Positions 19,302 to 29,171 of a DNA stretch of 64,000 nt are shown piece by piece. Source of the stretch: Streptosporangiaceae bacterium. GTDB taxonomy: Bacteria; Actinomycetota; Actinomycetes; Streptosporangiales; Streptosporangiaceae. Where the stretch lies: assembly GCA_025964695.1 (NCBI GenBank), contig JAOPYK010000155.1, positions 59,785 to 123,784 of the forward strand. Direction: 5' to 3'. Under the pieces are notes generated by a model that searched no databases, was not told the DNA's origin, and saw nothing but the letters and a program-made list of their open reading frames with translations. Every line of letters starts with the position of its first letter. The first letter of the stretch is position 1. Position numbers and translations under genes: made by a program.

Positions 19302-20141
19302 TTACTTCGCGGCGCCGAGCTCGATCGGGACCCCGACGAGCGAGCCGTACTCCGTCCAGGAGCCGTCGTAGTTCTTCACGTCCGGCAGGTCGAGCAGCTC
19401 GCGGAGCGCGAACCACGTGTGTGACGAACGCTCACCGATGCGGCAGTAGGCGATGATCGGCTTGCTCAGGTCGACGCCGGCCTCGGTGTAGATCTCCCGA
19501 AGCTCGTCGTCGGACCTGAAGGTGCCATCGTCGTTGGCGGCCTTGGACCAGGGGATGTTGCGCGCGGTCGGCACGTGACCGGCGCGCTGCGCCTGCTCCT
19601 GTGGAAGGTGCGCCGGGGCGAGCAGCTTGCCGCTGAACTCGTCCGGCGAGCGCACGTCGATGAGGCCCTTGGTGCCGATGGCCTCGACGGTCTCGTCACG
19701 GAAGGCACGGATGGCCTGGTCCTGGTCCTGGGCCTTGTAGTCCGTGGTGGGACGGGTCGGGACGTCGGTCACCAGCTCGCGGGAGTCCAGCTCCCACTTC
19801 TTGCGGCCACCGTCGAGAAGCTTGACGTTGCCGTGGCCGTACAGCTTGAAGTACCAGTAGGCGTAGGCCGCGAACCAGTTGTTGTTGCCGCCGTAGAGGA
19901 TCACCAGGTCGTCGTTGGCGATGCCCTTGCTGGAGAGCAGCTGCTCGAAACCGGTCTTGTCCACGAAGTCGCGGCGGACCGGGTCCTGCAGCTCGGTCTT
20001 CCAGTCGATCTTCACGGCGCCACGGATGTGGCCCTTGTCGTAGGCGGAGACGTCTTCGTCGACCTCGACGAGAACGAGACCCGGGTCATCGAGGTGTTCC
20101 TCGACCCATGCGGATTCCACCAGAACGTCGGAACGGCTCAT
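19302..20141 (-). CDS. Thiosulfate sulfurtransferase (rhodanese)
   Basis: MSRSDVLVESAWVEEHLDDPGLVLVEVDEDVSAYDKGHIRGAVKIDW; active-site loop IAYCRIGERSSH. Confidence 0.93.
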   Translation of the reverse strand: MSRSDVLVESAWVEEHLDDPGLVLVEVDEDVSAYDKGHIRGAVKIDWKTELQDPVRRDFVDKTGFEQLLSSKGIANDDLVILYGGNNNWFAAYAYWYFKLYGHGNVKLLDGGRKKWELDSRELVTDVPTRPTTDYKAQDQDQAIRAFRDETVEAIGTKGLIDVRSPDEFSGKLLAPAHLPQEQAQRAGHVPTARNIPWSKAANDDGTFRSDDELREIYTEAGVDLSKPIIAYCRIGERSSHTWFALRELLDLPDVKNYDGSWTEYGSLVGVPIELGAAK

Positions 20142-20611
20142 GCGGGAACCTCCCTGTCGGAGTTTGCTTTGGACTTGTCCGGGGGGCGGAGCCCCCCGAG
20201 TAGACGCTGGATCAGCAGATACATTTCACAACCGAGGCAGAATCCGAACGCGGCGTTCAGGAATGCGGCTCCCAGTGCGAAAGCGGTGGCGAGGATACCG
20301 AGCCAGGTGATTCCCCAACTGTTCCCGAATGCGTACCCGACCACTCCCACCAGGGCGAACGCTAGGCCCACCCCCTGGGCGAACCGGGGCGGCCCCTCAG
20401 CTTCGAGTTCCTGGGGCGGACCGATGCGGGGCCGTACGAACGTCTTGAAGACCAGTCCGTACGGTGCGTAGCGCAGCCCGAGAATGGTGCCGAGGGCGAA
20501 GACCACGGCCTGAGCGGCGAGCAACACCCAGCTTCCCGTCACGAGGACCACGATGAGGACGGCCGTGGTCAGGGCCGCACCGAAGCGCTGCCCTCGAGGA
20601 TCGACCTGCAT
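20138..20611 (-). CDS. DUF4395 membrane protein
   Basis: MQVDPRGQRFGAALTTAVLIVVLVTGSW...GFCLGCEMYLLIQRL; coupled to thiosulfate sulfurtransferase gene. Confidence 0.85.
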   Translation of the reverse strand: MQVDPRGQRFGAALTTAVLIVVLVTGSWVLLAAQAVVFALGTILGLRYAPYGLVFKTFVRPRIGPPQELEAEGPPRFAQGVGLAFALVGVVGYAFGNSWGITWLGILATAFALGAAFLNAAFGFCLGCEMYLLIQRLLGGLRPPDKSKANSDREVPA

Positions 20612-20713
20612 GGTGGGAGCTCCTGAATCGGAGAGCAGAGTGCGTGCGAGCCGAGAAGGCTCGGGGTTGTGGGGGCGTGGCCTCCACAAGCGGTCAGAGA
20701 AGGGCTCGTTGCC

Positions 20714-20800
20714 TCAGGCCACGCGACAGAGCGCGGTGGAGACGCGGCAGAAGTCGACCGCGCGACGCTTCGTCAGAAGCTGCTCTGTCCAGTAACGCAC
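20714..20800 (-). CDS. Leaderless Cys-containing leader peptide VRYWTEQLLTKRRAVDFCRVSTALCRVA (Ms5788A-type)
   Basis: 28-codon GTG-started ORF with two Cys codons; start lies 7 nt after a TAGCAT -10 box; precedes the DUF4395-sulfurtransferase operon. Confidence 0.78.
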   Translation of the reverse strand: MRYWTEQLLTKRRAVDFCRVSTALCRVA

Positions 20801-20807
20801 GGACACG

Positions 20808-20836
20808 ATGCTAGGCGCGGACCGGGCCGTTGTCAC
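20808..20836 (-). promoter_or_regulatory. Housekeeping-type promoter of the leader ORF
   Basis: Minus strand GTGACA-17 nt (ACGGCCCGGTCCGCGCC)-TAGCAT, then 7 nt to GTG. Confidence 0.7.
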
Positions 20837-20936
20837 ATCTGTCTCGCCTTGCGAGACGGTGACAACTATCTCCACGCAGGTCAGCGGGTTTCTTTCCACC
20901 GTGGGGGCCGGTTGGACCGGTCCGAAACCCGGACCG

Positions 20937-21407
20937 TCAGGGGATCGCATGGCCCAGCGCCGCTATCACGTCGGCCTTGCGCGGCTGGCCGATGGCCTTG
21001 CGCACTACCCGGCCGGTGCCGTCCAGGACCAGCACCGTGGGGGTGCGGACGATGCCCAGCCGGCGGACCAGATCGAGGTGGGTCTCGGCGTCGATCTCCA
21101 CGTGGGCCACTCCGTCGACCATGTCGGTGACCTCGCCGAGGATCCGCTTGGTCGCCCTGCAGGGAGCACAGAAGGCGGTGGAGAACTGCACGAGCGTGGC
21201 CCGGGGGCCGAGCTCGACTCCCAGCTCGGCGCCGTCCAGGGCCGCTTCGCCCCCGGCCGCGGACGCACCGCCTTCTTGCCCCCGCATCATGCCGTCTCCC
21301 GCCGTGTCCGCTGAGACCGGGCGCAGCACACCGTCCCGGCGCCGCCTCACCAGGCCGAACACCGTTGCAACGAGCAGCACCACGGCTGCGACGACCACAC
21401 CGACCAT
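20937..21407 (-). CDS. Membrane-anchored thioredoxin-like protein
   Basis: N-terminal TM and VQFSTAFCAPCRATKRILGEV (CxxC). Confidence 0.85.
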   Translation of the reverse strand: MVGVVVAAVVLLVATVFGLVRRRRDGVLRPVSADTAGDGMMRGQEGGASAAGGEAALDGAELGVELGPRATLVQFSTAFCAPCRATKRILGEVTDMVDGVAHVEIDAETHLDLVRRLGIVRTPTVLVLDGTGRVVRKAIGQPRKADVIAALGHAIP

Positions 21408-21452
21408 GTCCGTCCCAACCTACGGGACCGCCCGGTGATTCCCGCGCGGCCG

Positions 21453-22238
21453 CTACGCGCCGACCGGGACCTTGACGAGGGTGCGGCCGTCGACGGTGTC
21501 CACCTCGAACGACTTGAGCTGGTGGCGCGGGATCATCGTGGAGCCGTAGAAGTCCCCGTATCCCTCGGCCTCGATCCGCCAACCGGCCGCGACGTCGCGG
21601 TGCCCGTTCTTGGCCACGGCGTACAGATGGCAGCGGGTCCCCGGCGGAGCGCCCTCGATCCGTACCGTCAGCGCGGTGCCCCATTCCTTGGTGGCCAGCC
21701 CGATCCGGGCCCGTACGTGGGTGCGTGGATCGGTCCAAGTGACCTGGTCTGCGGCGGGCACGGCGGTCGGCTGCGGCGCGGCGGAGGTGGCGGGCGGGGC
21801 GGCGACGCCGCGGGAAGGACCATCGCCACCGCCGATCAGGAGGCCGCCGAGGAGCATCCCGGCCATCAGCACGACCGCCGCGGCGACGGCGAACGTCGGC
21901 CAGCGCCGCCGGCGCGCCCGTCGTGTGCGCAGCTCGACCAGCTCCTGTTCGGCCCGCTCCGCCTGGTCCCGTTCGGATCGGCGCTGGGTCGCGGCCTTGA
22001 CGAGCAGGGAGTCGAGCAGTTCCACCGGCGGTCCCGCGACGTGCTCTATCTGAGGTTCACTGACCCGGCCGAGCAGCGCGGGGAGCCCGGCGAGCCCGGC
22101 CAGCTCGTCGCGACAGCTCGGGCACATGCTCAGATGAGCGTCGACCTGGCTCCGCTCGGCCGGCTCGATCGCGCCGAGCACATAGACGCCCAGAGCCGCC
22201 CGCACCTGCGGGCAGGGACCCATGATGGACGAGTTCAC
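21453..22238 (-). CDS. Zinc-finger anti-sigma factor with anchored extracellular domain
   Basis: GTG start overlapping sigma stop; HLSMCPSC (HxxxCxxC ZAS motif), TM AVAAAVVLMAGMLLGGLLIG. Confidence 0.88.
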   Translation of the reverse strand: MNSSIMGPCPQVRAALGVYVLGAIEPAERSQVDAHLSMCPSCRDELAGLAGLPALLGRVSEPQIEHVAGPPVELLDSLLVKAATQRRSERDQAERAEQELVELRTRRARRRRWPTFAVAAAVVLMAGMLLGGLLIGGGDGPSRGVAAPPATSAAPQPTAVPAADQVTWTDPRTHVRARIGLATKEWGTALTVRIEGAPPGTRCHLYAVAKNGHRDVAAGWRIEAEGYGDFYGSTMIPRHQLKSFEVDTVDGRTLVKVPVGA

Positions 22239-22792
22239 GGCGCCAACCCCCGTTCCTCCAATGCCAGTTTGAGCGCCCGGAGCGCGTAGTAGGTCCTGGA
22301 CTTGACCGTGCCCGGCGGAATGCCGAGCATGGCCGCGGCCTCGGCCACCGAGCAGCCCCGGTAGTAGGTCTCGATGATCACCGCGCGGTGCTGGGGGCTG
22401 AGATCCGCCATGGCCTCGGCGACGGTCCACGACTCAAGAGCCCGGTCGATGTCGTCGGCGGCGGGCATCGCCGCCAGTGAGGAATCACCGGCTTCGGCGG
22501 GCCGTGCCTGGCGAGCCCGGTGCGCGTCGACGACCAGATTGCGGGCCACCGTGAACAGCCACGGCCGGACCGGGCGGCCGGTCAGCGCCTCCGGGTGCCG
22601 CCAGGCGCGCAGCAGCGTCTCCTGGACGATGTCCTCGGCCTGCTGGCGATCGCCCCCGGTCAGCCGGAGGGCGTAGCCGAGCAGCGGTCCACCGTGGTCG
22701 GTGTACATCGCGCGCAGTAGCTGCTCATCAGCGGTAGGCCCCACACTTACGACACGTACGCCACCGCCCCGCGGTTCACAAGCCTGCGTCAA
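22235..22792 (-). CDS. ECF-type RNA polymerase sigma factor
   Basis: Region 2 AEDIVQETLLRAWRHPE, region 4 CSVAEAAAMLGIPPGTVKSRTYYALRAL. Confidence 0.92.
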   Translation of the reverse strand: MTQACEPRGGGVRVVSVGPTADEQLLRAMYTDHGGPLLGYALRLTGGDRQQAEDIVQETLLRAWRHPEALTGRPVRPWLFTVARNLVVDAHRARQARPAEAGDSSLAAMPAADDIDRALESWTVAEAMADLSPQHRAVIIETYYRGCSVAEAAAMLGIPPGTVKSRTYYALRALKLALEERGLAP

Positions 22793-22822
22793 TTCGGGGT
22801 CGACGTCACTGACGGCGTGAAA

Positions 22823-23521
22823 TCAGGCTTTCGGCAGGTCGTTGAACTTCACGTTGTCCGCGGTGGCCGCGACCAGGAGGCCGTTCGGAGTGACCTCGAC
22901 CTTGCTGATCCGGGACCCGATCGGCAGGTTCTGCACCGGGACGGTGAAAGTCAGCCGCTGCTGCAGGATCGAGATCGGGATCGCGGCTCCCCCCGTCTGC
23001 ACGGAGTCCGGCGTGATCGCGATGCCCTGCCGGGTGGCCTTGACCGCGACGACCATGGTCACATCGGTGTTGAAGCCGAGGAAGGCGAAGGTCCCCCGGA
23101 GCCGGAGATCCTTCCCCTGGGCGGAGATCTCCTTGACGCCCTGCGGTGCTCGCTTCTTGATGACGTCGTAAGGGACGATCGCCGAGGCGGTGGCGGTACG
23201 GGCGGCCATGCGCGAGTTGTCGCCGTTCAGGACGTCCATCAGCGGTGCCTTCAGCCCGGAGAGCTGGATCTTCAGATCGCTGACCGTGATGTCCTGCTGG
23301 GTCCAGTTCCCGATGTTCACGTCGATCTGGTCGTACTGCCCGCCGATCGCCTGGGTGAGGAACGGAAAGCCGTGAATGTTCACCGTGGGCTTGCGGGGGA
23401 GGTTGTACTGGGCCGCGATCTGCTTGGCGATCTCGTTCTGGGCGACGCGGACGCCGATCCGGTCGGCCGCGATGACGCCTCCGACCAGAAGGATCACCAA
23501 TACGAGTAGTACCTTCCGCAT
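22823..23521 (-). CDS. DUF2993 (LmeA-like) lipid-binding exported protein
   Basis: MRKVLLVLVILLVGGVIAADRIGVRVAQNEIAKQI...NIHGFPFLTQ. Confidence 0.88.
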   Translation of the reverse strand: MRKVLLVLVILLVGGVIAADRIGVRVAQNEIAKQIAAQYNLPRKPTVNIHGFPFLTQAIGGQYDQIDVNIGNWTQQDITVSDLKIQLSGLKAPLMDVLNGDNSRMAARTATASAIVPYDVIKKRAPQGVKEISAQGKDLRLRGTFAFLGFNTDVTMVVAVKATRQGIAITPDSVQTGGAAIPISILQQRLTFTVPVQNLPIGSRISKVEVTPNGLLVAATADNVKFNDLPKA

Positions 23522-23697
23522 TTCTCTCCTCGGGCGCAGTGCCATCCAGGGGGCGACCCCCCGTACCGAGGGCGTCGGGCGGCCTTACATTAGCGATGGC
23601 GGCCCGTCGGGGCAGTCACTCCCCATGGTGAGATCCGGGAGAGGGGGTCATTCGAGAGGGCTATGGCGGCCGGTCGAGTGTGACCTCTGACACATGG

Positions 23698-23952
23698 TCA
23701 GCCGCCCGCGAATGGCGGCAGCACCTCTACCGTGGCACCTTCGGGCAACCTCACGGTGTCGTGCGGCCGGGTGCCGACCGGGTCACCGTCGATCAGGAAC
23801 GAACTACGCGCGACGACCCTGGAGAACTCCGCATCCCTTGTCCCCCGGGCGGTTTCGAGGGCCTGCGCCAGCGTCGCGGCGTCGAATGGCTCCTCGTCGA
23901 CGCCGGCGGCGGACCGCGCCGCGGCCCAGTATCTGATCACGCCTTTGCCCAT
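23698..23952 (-). CDS. MoaD/ThiS family sulfur carrier protein
   Basis: 84 aa, [18 protein letters not shown] with C-terminal GG. Confidence 0.88.
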   Translation of the reverse strand: MGKGVIRYWAAARSAAGVDEEPFDAATLAQALETARGTRDAEFSRVVARSSFLIDGDPVGTRPHDTVRLPEGATVEVLPPFAGG

Positions 23953-24109
23953 CTCGTCATGGTCTCATTCGCGCAACGTCGGCAATCCGTCCGTAGCCGC
24001 CCATTGCCGGGAAGTCGTGGTCGGATATCCTCGAACCAGGGATCCGGGCGATGAGGCCTCCGGGTCCTTGACGTCTTTTAGGGGCTGGTCGGAGACGAGG
24101 AGGCGGCAT

Positions 24110-24823
24110 TTGAGCAGCTTGCTGTTGCTCACCAACGCGCTAGAGCCGTCCGATGAGGTGCTCCCCGCGCTGGGGTTGCTGTTGCATTCGATTCGCGTCG
24201 CACCCGCGGAGGCTTCCGCGCTGATCGACGCACCACCCGCCGACGTGATCCTCGTCGACGCCCGCCGTGACCTCGTACAGGCCAAGAGCCTGTGCCGGCT
24301 GCTGCGGACGACCGGCCTGGACTGTCCGCTGCTGGCGATCGTGACGGAGGGCGGCCTGGCCGCGTTGAGCCCCGAATGGGGTCTCGACGACGTCCTGCTG
24401 CAGGGCTCCGGGCCTGCCGAGGTGGAGGCGCGATTGCGGCTGGCGGTCGGCCGGGTGTCCATCGGGGAGCCCGACGACGTGCCGGGCGAGATTCGCAGCG
24501 GTGATCTCACGATCGACGAGGCGACCTACACGGCGCGGCTGCGCGGGCGGGTGCTGGATCTGACGTTCAAGGAGTTCGAACTCCTCAAGTACCTCGCACA
24601 GCATCCGGGCCGGGTCTTCACCCGCGCCCAGCTGCTGCAGGAGGTGTGGGGGTACGACTACTTCGGCGGCACGCGGACCGTGGACGTGCACGTACGACGG
24701 CTGCGGGCCAAGCTCGGCGCGGAGTACGAGTCGCTCATCGGCACGGTGCGTAACGTGGGCTACCGGTTCGTCCCGGATCACCGTCCGGGTGACAACGAAG
24801 CGATGGTGGCCGTCGGCACCTGA
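24110..24823 (+). CDS. glnR: OmpR-family transcriptional regulator, GlnR
   Basis: Winged-helix [54 protein letters not shown]; GlnR-like receiver; next to mshD as in mycobacteria. Confidence 0.85.
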   Translation: MSSLLLLTNALEPSDEVLPALGLLLHSIRVAPAEASALIDAPPADVILVDARRDLVQAKSLCRLLRTTGLDCPLLAIVTEGGLAALSPEWGLDDVLLQGSGPAEVEARLRLAVGRVSIGEPDDVPGEIRSGDLTIDEATYTARLRGRVLDLTFKEFELLKYLAQHPGRVFTRAQLLQEVWGYDYFGGTRTVDVHVRRLRAKLGAEYESLIGTVRNVGYRFVPDHRPGDNEAMVAVGT

Positions 24824-24934
24824 AATTGGAACGCTCTGTTTCGTTGACCCGGAGGTCACCGCCGCCCCCCGGGCCGACGGGACGGACACGGCCCGCGTGG
24901 CGGGTACCGGTCGTCCCGGCATAGGCTGACGATC

Positions 24935-25846
24935 ATGGCTGAGCGGGATGTGGTCGTACGAGAGCGGCCGACCGGGCAAGAGATCGACCAGGTTCTGCGG
25001 CTGGCCGAGGACGCCACCGTGCGCGACGGCGTACGACCGCTCTCCGAGCACTCGCTGCTGGCGCTGCGTCACGGCGGCAAGGGGCGGTCACTGAGCCTGC
25101 TGATGCTGGCGGCGGGGTCCGTGGTCGGCTACGGCCATCTCGATCCGCCCACCGAGACCGAGTCCGCCGCGGCGGAACTGGTCGTCCATCCGGACCATCG
25201 GCGGAACGGGCACGGCCGGGCCCTGGCCGAAGCCCTGCTGGCCCAGGCCGGGAGCCTGCGGGTGTGGGCACATGGCGACCTGCCCGCCGCCGGGGCGCTG
25301 GCGGATTCGCTCGGCTTCGCCAGGATGCGCGCGCTGCTGCAACTGCGGCGCCCGCTGGCCGAGCCGCTGCCCGAGGTGAGAATGCCCCCGGGCGTACGGA
25401 TCCGGACGTTCCAGCCGGGGCAGGACGAGCAGGCCTGGATCGGCGTCAACGCACGGGCCTTCTCGCACCATCCCGAGCAGGGCTCCTGGACCGTCGATGA
25501 CCTGCAGGACCGGGCGGCCGAGTCCTGGTTCGACCCGGCAGGCTTCTTCCTGGCCGAACGGGACGGCCGGCTCGCCGGGTTCCACTGGACCAAGGTCCAC
25601 CCGGGGGACCCGCCCATCGGGGAGGTCTACGTGGTGGGCGTTGACCCCGGCGAGCAGGGCACCGGGCTCGGCCGGGCGCTGACCCTGACCGGGCTGCACC
25701 ATCTGCGCTCGCTGGGCCTGTCGCACGTCATGCTGTACGTCGACGAGGACAACGCCGCCGCCGTGCGACTGTACGAGTCCCTGGGATTCACCCGCTGGAA
25801 CACCGATGTGATGTACGGCAACGCCCGAAGGACCGCCGCGCCTTGA
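24935..25846 (+). CDS. mshD: Mycothiol synthase (two GNAT domains)
   Basis: HPEQGSWTVDDLQDRAAESWFDPAGFFLAERDGRLAGFHWTKVH...YVVGVDPGEQGTGLGRALT. Confidence 0.93.
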   Translation: MAERDVVVRERPTGQEIDQVLRLAEDATVRDGVRPLSEHSLLALRHGGKGRSLSLLMLAAGSVVGYGHLDPPTETESAAAELVVHPDHRRNGHGRALAEALLAQAGSLRVWAHGDLPAAGALADSLGFARMRALLQLRRPLAEPLPEVRMPPGVRIRTFQPGQDEQAWIGVNARAFSHHPEQGSWTVDDLQDRAAESWFDPAGFFLAERDGRLAGFHWTKVHPGDPPIGEVYVVGVDPGEQGTGLGRALTLTGLHHLRSLGLSHVMLYVDEDNAAAVRLYESLGFTRWNTDVMYGNARRTAAP

Positions 25847-25918
25847 CCATCACCTGGGAACCTGTTCACCTGGCGTCAATATCAAATCGAGACATTCTTC
25901 CTGGCGCCGCCCAATCCA

Positions 25919-25940
25919 GTTCACCTTCCGTTCACCTGGA
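25919..25940 (+). promoter_or_regulatory. PHO box upstream of pstS
   Basis: Two adjacent 11-bp direct repeats GTTCACCTTCC GTTCACCTGGA; further GTTCACCTGGC at 25864-25874. Confidence 0.75.
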
Positions 25941-26049
25941 TCAGGGTGCTTGGACACCTCTCCTGCCTAGGTTCATGCCTGACGGTGGCCCCACTGCCTG
26001 GACAAACACGGGGATACCACCGCCCACCAACTCAGGAGGAGAATTCCCC

Positions 26050-27156
26050 GTGAAGAACGGCACTCGGTTCGCCGCGCTCGGCGGCGTAGTCGTTGCGGGT
26101 GCGCTCGCACTCTCTGCGTGCGGGTCTGACAACAACACCAGCGGCTCGACGAGTTCCGCTCCCGCCGCGTCCTCGAGCGACTGCGCCAAGGGCACCGTCA
26201 ACGCCGCCGGCTCCAGCGCCCAGAAGAACGCGATCGAGGAGTGGTCGAAGGGTTACAGCGCAGGTTGCGCCGGTGCCACCCTCAACTACAACCCGAGCGG
26301 CTCTGGCGCCGGCGTGCAGGCCTTCACGGCCGGCCAGGTCGCCTTCGCGGGCTCGGACTCGGCGCTGAAGCCCGAGGAACACGCCCCGGCCGACGCGCGC
26401 TGCAAGACCGGCAAGGCCATCGACCTGCCCATGGTCGTCGGCCCGATCGCGGTCGCCTACAACCTCAAGGGCGTCACCGGCCTCCAGCTCTCGCCGGCCA
26501 CCACCGCGGGCATCTTCGCCGGGACCATCAAGACCTGGAACGACCCCGCGATCAAGAAGGACAACCCAAGCGCCACGCTGCCGTCCACGCCGATCAAGAC
26601 GCTGCACCGCTCAGACGACTCGGGTACGACGGACAACTTCACCAAGTACCTCACCGCCACCGCCCCCGACATCTGGAAGTTCGCCGGCGGCAAGAAGTGG
26701 ACCGCTCCGGGCGGTCAGGGCCTCAAGGGCTCGGACGGTGTCTCCACCGCACTGAAGCAGACCGACGGATCCGTCGGCTACGTCGAGATGTCGTTCGCGA
26801 CCAACAACAGCCTCTCGACCGCCAAGGTCAAGAACGGCGCCGGTGAGTACGTCGACCTGACCCCCGAGAACGCCGGCAAGTCCGTCGCCAGCGCCGCCCC
26901 TGTCGGCACCGGCAACGACCTGGCACTGAAGATCGACTACAAGACCACCGCCGCGGGTGCCTACCCGATCGTCCTGGTCACGTACGAGATCGTCTGTGAG
27001 AAGGGCCTCCCGACCGAGCAGGCCAACTTCGTCAAGGCCTTCCTGACCTACACCTCGGGCTCCGCAGGACAGTCCGCGCTCACCAAGCTCGGCTACGCCC
27101 CGCTTCCCGACAGTGTTCTCACCAAGGTTCAGACCGCTGTGAAGGCGCTGTCCTGA
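26050..27156 (+). CDS. pstS: Phosphate ABC transporter substrate-binding lipoprotein PstS
   Basis: Lipobox LALSAC; NAAGSSAQKNAIEEWSKGY, KTLHRSDDSGTTDNFTKYL. Confidence 0.95.
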   Translation: MKNGTRFAALGGVVVAGALALSACGSDNNTSGSTSSAPAASSSDCAKGTVNAAGSSAQKNAIEEWSKGYSAGCAGATLNYNPSGSGAGVQAFTAGQVAFAGSDSALKPEEHAPADARCKTGKAIDLPMVVGPIAVAYNLKGVTGLQLSPATTAGIFAGTIKTWNDPAIKKDNPSATLPSTPIKTLHRSDDSGTTDNFTKYLTATAPDIWKFAGGKKWTAPGGQGLKGSDGVSTALKQTDGSVGYVEMSFATNNSLSTAKVKNGAGEYVDLTPENAGKSVASAAPVGTGNDLALKIDYKTTAAGAYPIVLVTYEIVCEKGLPTEQANFVKAFLTYTSGSAGQSALTKLGYAPLPDSVLTKVQTAVKALS

Positions 27157-27171
27157 CCAGGAAGAACAACC

Positions 27172-27202
27172 GCCCCGCCACCGAGGATCTCGGTGGCGGG
27201 GC
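27172..27202 (+). terminator. Hairpin between pstS and pstC
   Basis: GCCCCGCCACCGAG-gat-CTCGGTGGCGGGGC, 14-bp perfect stem. Confidence 0.75.
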
Positions 27203-27281
27203 ACGTTCTGTCCCTGGGGAGGGTTCGGGGCCGACCCCCCGCGCCGTCCCCGGTCCCCCGGACTTTGAGGGAGGCAACCCC

Positions 27282-28265
27282 GTGACCAGCGAGACGCGCG
27301 TCGACCAGGCGGTCGCGACTGGAGCTCAGCACCGTGGCGGCCGCAGGATGAGCACCGGACGGCTGGGCGACCGGCTCTTCGCGGGTGCCGCCCGTGGTTC
27401 CGGGATCACGATCCTGGCCATCATGGCGGCGATCGCCGCGTTCCTGATCTGGAAGGCGATCCCCGCCCTCCAGGCCGACAAGTCGAACTTCCTGACCGCC
27501 CAGGAATGGAATCCGGACGGCACCCCTGCCAGCTTCGGCATCGCGCAGCTGGCCTTCGGCACGGTGCTGTCATCGTTCCTGGCACTGATCATCGCGACGC
27601 CGGTGGCGATCGGCATCGCGCTGTTCATCTCGTTCTACGCGCCCAAGCGGCTCGCGAGCGGGCTCGGCTACGTCGTCGACCTCCTGGCGGCCGTGCCCAG
27701 CATCGTGTACGGCCTGTGGGGCCTGAACTTCCTCGTGACGAGGATGACCTCGATCTCGGGCTTCCTCAACGACTACTTCGGCTGGATCCCGCTCTTCGGC
27801 GGCGGCAACCCCGGAGGCAGGTCGATCTTCACCGCCTCCGTCGTGCTGGCCATCATGATCCTGCCGATCATCTCCGCCATTTCCCGTGAGGTCTTCCTGC
27901 AGGTGCCACGGACCAACGTGGAGGCCGCGCTGGCACTGGGCGCGACCCGCTGGGAGATGATCCGGATGGCCGTCCTGCCGTTCGGCCGCTCCGGTGTGAT
28001 CAGCGCCGCGATGCTCGGCCTGGGCCGGGCGATGGGCGAGACGATCGCCGTCGCGATGGTGCTGTCGGTCACCCCGGGGATCAACTGGCACATCCTGCAG
28101 GACGGCGGCAACACCTTCGCCGCCAACATCGCCAACACCTTCGGAATGGCCGCCCCGGTCGGGAAGAACGCCCTCATCGCCTCCGGTCTCGTGCTCTTCG
28201 TCATCACCCTGCTGGTCAACATGGGCGCCCGGTGGGTCGTCGCCAGGCGCAAGGAGTTCGTGTGA
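27282..28265 (+). CDS. pstC: Phosphate ABC transporter permease PstC
   Basis: MetI-like permease; SREVFLQVPRTNVEAALALGATRWEMIRMAVLP. Confidence 0.95.
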   Translation: MTSETRVDQAVATGAQHRGGRRMSTGRLGDRLFAGAARGSGITILAIMAAIAAFLIWKAIPALQADKSNFLTAQEWNPDGTPASFGIAQLAFGTVLSSFLALIIATPVAIGIALFISFYAPKRLASGLGYVVDLLAAVPSIVYGLWGLNFLVTRMTSISGFLNDYFGWIPLFGGGNPGGRSIFTASVVLAIMILPIISAISREVFLQVPRTNVEAALALGATRWEMIRMAVLPFGRSGVISAAMLGLGRAMGETIAVAMVLSVTPGINWHILQDGGNTFAANIANTFGMAAPVGKNALIASGLVLFVITLLVNMGARWVVARRKEFV

Positions 28266-29158
28266 GCGCCATCACTTCCAGGCAGATCCCGTCGCTGACC
28301 CAGGTCTCACCCGTCCGCAAGATCAAGGACCGGGTCGTCCAGGGACTGGTCTACCTGTCCTTCATATTGGCGCTGATCCCGCTGGTGTCTGTGCTGTGGA
28401 CCGTGGTCAGCAACGGCATTGGCCGGCTGGACGCCACCTTCCTCACCCACTCCATGAACGCGGTGTCCGGCAAGGACCCCGGGGGCGGCGCCTATCACGC
28501 AATCGTCGGCACGCTGGAGCAGGTCGGCCTGGCAGCCCTGATCGCCGTACCTCTCGGCCTGTTCACCGCCATCTACCTGGTGGAGTACTCCAGGAACGGT
28601 CGGCTCTCCAAGACGGTCAGCTTCTTCGTGGACGTCATGACCGGTGTCCCGTCGATCGTCGCGGGCCTGTTCGTGCTGGCCTTCTGGCTGCTCGGGCTGG
28701 GTTTCGACTTCTCCGGCTTCGCCGGGGCGATGGCGCTGGCGATCCTGATGACCCCCACAGTGGTGCGTACCACCGAGGAGATGCTCAAACTGGTCCCGAA
28801 CGACCTGCGCGAGGCCTCCTTCGCGCTGGGCGTACCGCGCTGGCGGACCATCATGTTCGTCGTGCTGCCGACCGCGCTCACCGGCATCCTGTCCGGTGTC
28901 ATGCTCGCGGTGGCCCGGGTCATGGGTGAGACGGCCCCGCTGCTGCTCACCATCTTCGTCACCAAAGCGATCAACACCGATCCGTTCAACGGACCGCAGG
29001 GCTCGCTGCCGACCTTCATCTGGGACCAGTCGACCGACCCGAACCACAATGCGGTCGACCGAGCCTGGGCCGGCGCCCTCTTGCTGATCCTTATCATCAT
29101 GCTGCTCAACCTGGTGGCTCGGCTGATCGCCTGGCTGCGTAAGCCTGCTACCCGCTAA
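28262..29158 (+). CDS. pstA: Phosphate ABC transporter permease PstA
   Basis: [34 protein letters not shown]; overlaps pstC stop. Confidence 0.95.
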   Translation: MSAITSRQIPSLTQVSPVRKIKDRVVQGLVYLSFILALIPLVSVLWTVVSNGIGRLDATFLTHSMNAVSGKDPGGGAYHAIVGTLEQVGLAALIAVPLGLFTAIYLVEYSRNGRLSKTVSFFVDVMTGVPSIVAGLFVLAFWLLGLGFDFSGFAGAMALAILMTPTVVRTTEEMLKLVPNDLREASFALGVPRWRTIMFVVLPTALTGILSGVMLAVARVMGETAPLLLTIFVTKAINTDPFNGPQGSLPTFIWDQSTDPNHNAVDRAWAGALLLILIIMLLNLVARLIAWLRKPATR

Positions 29159-29171
29159 GGAGTCCCATCCC

